Below, in pieces: positions 61,223 to 64,000 of a stretch of DNA of 64,000 nucleotides. The position numbers and the translations under genes are program-made. The number at the start of each line of letters is the position of its first letter. Positions within the stretch are counted from its first letter, which is position 1. A model generated the notes under the pieces. The model was not told the DNA's origin and searched no databases. It saw nothing but the letters and a program-made list of their open reading frames with translations. Source of the stretch: DAOUAT01 sp964551735 (lineage in GTDB: Bacteria > Chloroflexota > Anaerolineae > CG2-30-64-16). The DNA lies in NCBI GenBank assembly GCA_964551735.1, contig CAZKEF010000019.1, positions 1-64,000 on the forward strand. Reading direction: 5' to 3'.

Positions 61223-61246
61223 GACTATCGGACTATCGGACTACCG
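61223..61246. repeat. Three tandem 8-bp units
   Basis: gactatcg, gactatcg and gactaccg follow each other. Upstream, at about 61190-61215, lies a run of gcgaat-like units. This is a small simple-sequence region between the alkyltransferase-like and nitrilase-like genes. Confidence 0.7.
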
Positions 61247-61253
61247 TGCCATC

Positions 61254-61604
61254 TCACTGCCACAACGCCTCAATCTCCGCCCAGTCCATCCCCTCCCAAC
61301 CAAAACGCCGCCAGTCCACGTAGCCGCGCATATCGAACGCAACTCCCTCCTCTTCCAGCAGCGCGCGTTGGAGGTCGGCGCCCAGGTCGGCGCGGGAGAT
61401 GCTGATGCGGCCCGCGCTGTTGATCACCCGCTGCCATGGAACGTCGGCAACCTCGCTCCCGCGCAGCGCGTTCAACGCCCAGCCGACCGTACGCGCGGCC
61501 TGCGGATGGCCCAGCAGCGCGGCGATCTGGCCGTAGCTGGCCACTTTGCCGCGGGGAATCTGCCGGACGACGGCGTAGACGCGCTCGAAGAAGCTGGGTT
61601 CCAT
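61254..61604 (-). CDS. Alkyltransferase-like (ATL) DNA-repair protein
   Basis: 116 residues, the length of an isolated MGMT DNA-binding domain. FFERVYAVVRQIPRGKVASYGQIAALLGHP and AARTVGWALNAL are the family's helix-turn-helix region. The active-site PCHR of O6-alkylguanine transferases reads PWQR (56-59), so the acceptor Cys is Trp. That is the mark of ATL proteins, which bind O6-alkylguanine without repairing it and hand the lesion to nucleotide-excision repair. The Cys-free state is therefore expected and is not decay. XPB elsewhere in the window is a plausible partner in the same repair branch, but there is no direct link. Confidence 0.88.
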   Translation of the reverse strand: MEPSFFERVYAVVRQIPRGKVASYGQIAALLGHPQAARTVGWALNALRGSEVADVPWQRVINSAGRISISRADLGADLQRALLEEEGVAFDMRGYVDWRRFGWEGMDWAEIEALWQ

Positions 61605-61731
61605 AGTGCTTGCTCTCTTTATGTCACCCTTGATGGGTCAGGGATGGCCCCGTGCGTCAGAGATGTTTCGCTGGTCATACGCCGTAACGCACTTTGGGTG
61701 GCAGACCCGCTCAACATGACAAGACGGGTGC

Positions 61732-62337
61732 TTATCCGCGCGGCACGATCCGCGGGGGTGAGACGGCCACTCGCTGCCAATCCAGGTAGGCGCCCTGGCT
61801 CGCGCATGCGCCTTCGTGCTCGTTCGCGTTGCCGTAGCCCACCGCCACGATCACTCGCATCCCGGCCGGCTCTTGGCCGATGGCTTCGCGCGACACGGTG
61901 GCGCTGCGGCTGAGGATCTCGCCGGGCTGGCAGGTGCGGGTCTCGGGCGGTGAGAACGGGACTGCGGGCCCCTGGGTGTAGCGGAGCTGGAGCAGGTCAT
62001 CCTCAACCGTGGCCTCCGGCGCGCCCCACTGCACGGCGATCGGCAGGCTGCCGTTATTGGTGGCGTTCCAGCTCACCAGCAGCCCATCCTCGCGCGGCCG
62101 GATGATGCTGATGCCAACGCGCAACGACGACCCAGCGATAGCGTCACGGGCCGCCTCGTAGCGCGGTGGCGCCCACGCAGCAGGAGACGACGCCATGGAC
62201 GCCGCATCATCCCGCGCCTCCGGCCGAGAACGGGTGTCCCGGGCCGCCCGCTCGGCCGCGCGACGCCGTGACCAGGTCCGTGCCACCGCAGCCAACACCA
62301 GGACGACGACCAGGATCAGCAGCAGATCTTGATTCAT
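61732..62337 (-). CDS. Membrane-anchored protein with an outside domain, unknown function
   Basis: 201 residues from the ATG at 62337; a GTG at 62358 in the same frame is possible. One N-terminal helix (LLLILVVVLVLAAVARTW) is followed by a basic and alanine-rich linker. A C-terminal domain of about 120 residues (LRVGISIIRPREDGLLVSWNATNN, in parts, to VAVGYGNANEHEGAC) has an Ig-like or beta-sandwich look. No family is recognised. The gene is divergent from the small lipoprotein-like gene at 62431, with the promoters of both in the 93-bp gap. Confidence 0.65.
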   Translation of the reverse strand: MNQDLLLILVVVLVLAAVARTWSRRRAAERAARDTRSRPEARDDAASMASSPAAWAPPRYEAARDAIAGSSLRVGISIIRPREDGLLVSWNATNNGSLPIAVQWGAPEATVEDDLLQLRYTQGPAVPFSPPETRTCQPGEILSRSATVSREAIGQEPAGMRVIVAVGYGNANEHEGACASQGAYLDWQRVAVSPPRIVPRG

Positions 62338-62372
62338 AGACGATATCGCCTTTCGCACGCCGTAATACCGCG

Positions 62373-62401
62373 ATTCTACTACCGTTCGCCGTCCTCGCCA
62401 A
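62373..62401 (-). promoter_or_regulatory. Promoter of the 62337 gene
   Basis: TTGGCG (62401-62396) and TAGAAT (62378-62373) are 17 bp apart on the minus strand, about 35 bp upstream of the ATG. Confidence 0.65.
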
Positions 62402-62415
62402 ACAAAGACCTGGTA

Positions 62416-62424
62416 TGGTACAAT
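62416..62424 (+). promoter_or_regulatory. Extended -10 promoter, probably leaderless
   Basis: TGGTACAAT ends 6 bases before the ATG at 62431, so transcription should start at or next to the start codon. It is the same TGnTACAAT form as upstream of 8006 and 17007. Confidence 0.6.
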
Positions 62425-62430
62425 AGCGCC

Positions 62431-62676
62431 ATGTTACGCCGATGTTTTGCCATCTTCAGCGCAGTCCTGTGCGGCTTGCTAGTCGGGTGCGCACTGTGGA
62501 GCCTGGCGCTGGGCGCGCAGGTCCGCCAGCATGATCCCGGCCTGTGGACCTTGCGGTACCAGCGCGTCCTTGACTGCGGGCTGGACTACAACGGCCCGCC
62601 CTACACGGCGCAGGTGACGCTCTGGCTCTCATGCGGCGAGGCCGCGGGGTGGCGTCTATGGCCGCTAGACCGCTGA
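62431..62676 (+). CDS. Small lipoprotein-like protein
   Basis: 81 residues from the ATG at 62431, placed by the extended -10 box 6 bases upstream; the frame opening at 62329 starts before the promoter. The N-terminus (MLRRCFAIFSAVLCGLLVGC) has a signal-like core and an LVGC lipobox at Cys20, but hydrophobic sequence continues after it (ALWSLALGA), so a plain signal anchor is also possible. The C-terminal half (YNGPPYTAQVTLWLSCGEAAG) has no known family. It precedes the CHAT-domain gene by 42 bp in the same direction and may be expressed with it. Confidence 0.6.
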   Translation: MLRRCFAIFSAVLCGLLVGCALWSLALGAQVRQHDPGLWTLRYQRVLDCGLDYNGPPYTAQVTLWLSCGEAAGWRLWPLDR

Positions 62677-62718
62677 GCAGGCCAACCGTCTGACTGTATC
62701 TCGAGGAGTCATCCCGCC

Positions 62719-64000
62719 ATGATCGAATACGAGGACTTCTCCATCAAGATCGAACCGCCGCGGGATGGTGTCTACCCGGTCATCGTGCTGCGCTCGCCGG
62801 CCGGCGAAGGCCGCGCCACCATGCAGCTTCCGTTCGATCCGGGCCAGGTGGGCCTGCTGTTGACCGGTTTCGGCCTGGCCGTGCGCGGCGGCGGCCCGGC
62901 CAGGTCCGCAGACGCAGGGGAGCGCGCAGGAATGGCGCCGGCCGAGATCGGCGACCGGCTTTTCCAGGCGCTTTTCTCCGGCCCGGTGCGCTCGCTGCTG
63001 GATCGCAGCCTGGGGATGACCGACAGGCAGACGCGCAAGGGGCTGCGCCTCAAGCTGCATATTGACCCCGAATCGCCTTCGCTGGCCCTGGTCGCCAACC
63101 TGCCCTGGGAATACCTCTACGACAAAGACCGCCGGGACTTCCTCAACCTGTCCAAATTCACCCCAATCATCCGCTACCTCGATGTGCAGCGCCCCAGCAA
63201 CCCCGTGGCGGTCACGCCGCCGCTGCGCGTCCTGGTTGTCATGGCCAGCCCGGCCGGCTATGCGCCCCTTGACCTCGACACGGAGCGCAGGATGATCGAA
63301 GACAGTTGGGCCGACAAACCGAACGTGGAGGTCGAATTTATCCAGCGCGCCGCCCTATCAGAGCTGCAAGATCGGCTCAGCAGCCGGCCATACCACGTCG
63401 TGCACTATATGGGACACGGCGACTTCGACGAGGAGACCGGTGAAGGGGTGCTCATGCTCGAGGATGCCCGCGGCCAGGCGCAGGTGCTCACCGGCAGCAC
63501 GCTGGCCATGCTGTTGCGCGACGTGCCCACGCTAGGCCTGGTCTTCCTGAACGCGTGCGAATCGGCCCGGATCACCCGGCAAGACAGCCTGGATCCCTTC
63601 GCGGGGCTGGCCGCGGCGATGGTGCTGGCCGGCGTGCCGGCCGTGGTCGCCATGCAGTTCGCCATCTCCGACCGCGCCGCCATCGCCTTTGCCGAACGCT
63701 TCTATCCCCTACTGGCCACGGGTAAAGCTGTGGATCTGGCAGTTGCAGAAGGTCGACGGGCGATCCGGCTCATCGAGTCGCGGGGCGCGGAGTGGGGCAC
63801 GCCAGTGCTCTTCATGCGCGTGCCAACCGGCGACGTGTTCACCATCCTCCCTCAGGCCAGAGTGACCCCGGCGGATACCCCCGGCGAACACCAGCCGGCC
63901 GTGGCGCAGCGACTGCAAGACGAGCCGCCCATCGCGCCCCCAACGCCAGCAACCAAGGCTGGTTCCGGCCAGGGAAAAACGACCCTCAGCAAGCTCGCCG
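62719..64000 (+). CDS. CHAT-protease protein with P-loop NTPase domain, cut by the right edge
   Basis: At least 427 residues, open at base 64000. The ATG at 62719 has gaggag upstream. An N-terminal domain (about 1-110) of unknown fold precedes a CHAT (caspase-like) domain with the catalytic His233 in YHVVHYMGHGD and Cys280 in LVFLNACESA, spaced as in active CHAT proteases. A proline-rich linker (about 370-410) leads to GSGQGKTT (415-422), a Walker A loop. The rest of an NTPase, probably of the STAND class (NACHT/AP-ATPase-like), lies outside the window. CHAT-NTPase fusions act as regulated proteases, several of them in defence against phage, by analogy. No other immune gene is visible here. 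Confidence 0.85.
   Translation, partial: MIEYEDFSIKIEPPRDGVYPVIVLRSPAGEGRATMQLPFDPGQVGLLLTGFGLAVRGGGPARSADAGERAGMAPAEIGDRLFQALFSGPVRSLLDRSLGMTDRQTRKGLRLKLHIDPESPSLALVANLPWEYLYDKDRRDFLNLSKFTPIIRYLDVQRPSNPVAVTPPLRVLVVMASPAGYAPLDLDTERRMIEDSWADKPNVEVEFIQRAALSELQDRLSSRPYHVVHYMGHGDFDEETGEGVLMLEDARGQAQVLTGSTLAMLLRDVPTLGLVFLNACESARITRQDSLDPFAGLAAAMVLAGVPAVVAMQFAISDRAAIAFAERFYPLLATGKAVDLAVAEGRRAIRLIESRGAEWGTPVLFMRVPTGDVFTILPQARVTPADTPGEHQPAVAQRLQDEPPIAPPTPATKAGSGQGKTTLSKLA

Noticed and set aside
61605..61731. Possible transposable-element remnant in the gap before the 61732 gene
   Set aside because: No inverted ends, target duplication or transposase trace could be recognised; nothing firm is visible in the gap.

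Overview
The window is a GC-rich bacterial chromosome segment that most resembles a member of the Chloroflexota (Anaerolineae/Caldilineae-like). This is an inference from gene content and style. The pointers are large secreted proteins with Pro/Thr-rich linkers and a VYLPII or VYLPLVLR motif, a bacterial XPB helicase operon, two MurJ flippases, a PucC-type MFS carrier, and short palindromic intergenic repeats. I saw no tRNA, rRNA, CRISPR array, transposase or prophage gene. Most genes are chromosomal and sit in tight same-strand runs, many with recognisable Shine-Dalgarno (SD) sites and sigma-70-like promoters.

Layout. 1-7.8 kb holds two large surface proteins on the + strand (the first cut by the window edge), both ending in a YVTN/NHL-type beta-propeller. 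8-9.3 kb holds three small unassigned genes. 9.4-17.0 kb is a minus-strand run: phosphoribosyltransferase, prfA, prmC, HAD phosphatase, two glycosyltransferases, a heptose-type nucleotidyltransferase and murJ, combining translation termination with cell-surface glycan assembly. 17.3-28.2 kb is a plus-strand run: a leaderless small gene with gdhA, a C39-like/TPR protein, a second murJ, and a three-gene XPB helicase operon with its own promoter. 28.2-35.2 kb is on the minus strand: esterase, SGNH hydrolase, PfkB-type kinase, and an ABC importer of the Fe3+/phosphonate type (substrate-binding lipoprotein, fused permease, ATPase). 35.4-39.7 kb is on the plus strand: GNAT acetyltransferase, nitroreductase, Ntn-type asparaginase, a probable phosphatidylcholine synthase and guaB. 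39.8-43.4 kb is an ABC-2 exporter. 43.6-50.2 kb is a catabolic cluster of three different M20 hydrolases, an atypical serine hydroxymethyltransferase and a multi-pass carrier. 50.4-62.3 kb holds mixed genes: a YcxB-like protein, an ABC ATPase remnant, a DUF4139 protein, a 1392-residue surface protein, a PucC-like MFS carrier, threonine aldolase with a nitrilase-fold protein lacking its cysteine, and an alkyltransferase-like protein. 62.4-64 kb starts a small lipoprotein-like gene and a CHAT-protease/P-loop protein cut by the right edge.

The best candidates for under-described biology are: (i) the XPB helicase with two co-transcribed, overlapping helicase-associated proteins; (ii) the CHAT protease fused to a P-loop NTPase at the right edge; (iii) the M20/SHMT-like/carrier catabolic operon with a His-to-Tyr change next to the PLP lysine; (iv) the shared VYLP anchor-like motif in three surface proteins; and (v) a nitrilase-family protein whose catalytic Cys is Gly. 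All functional statements come from reading motifs by eye; no database search was run.
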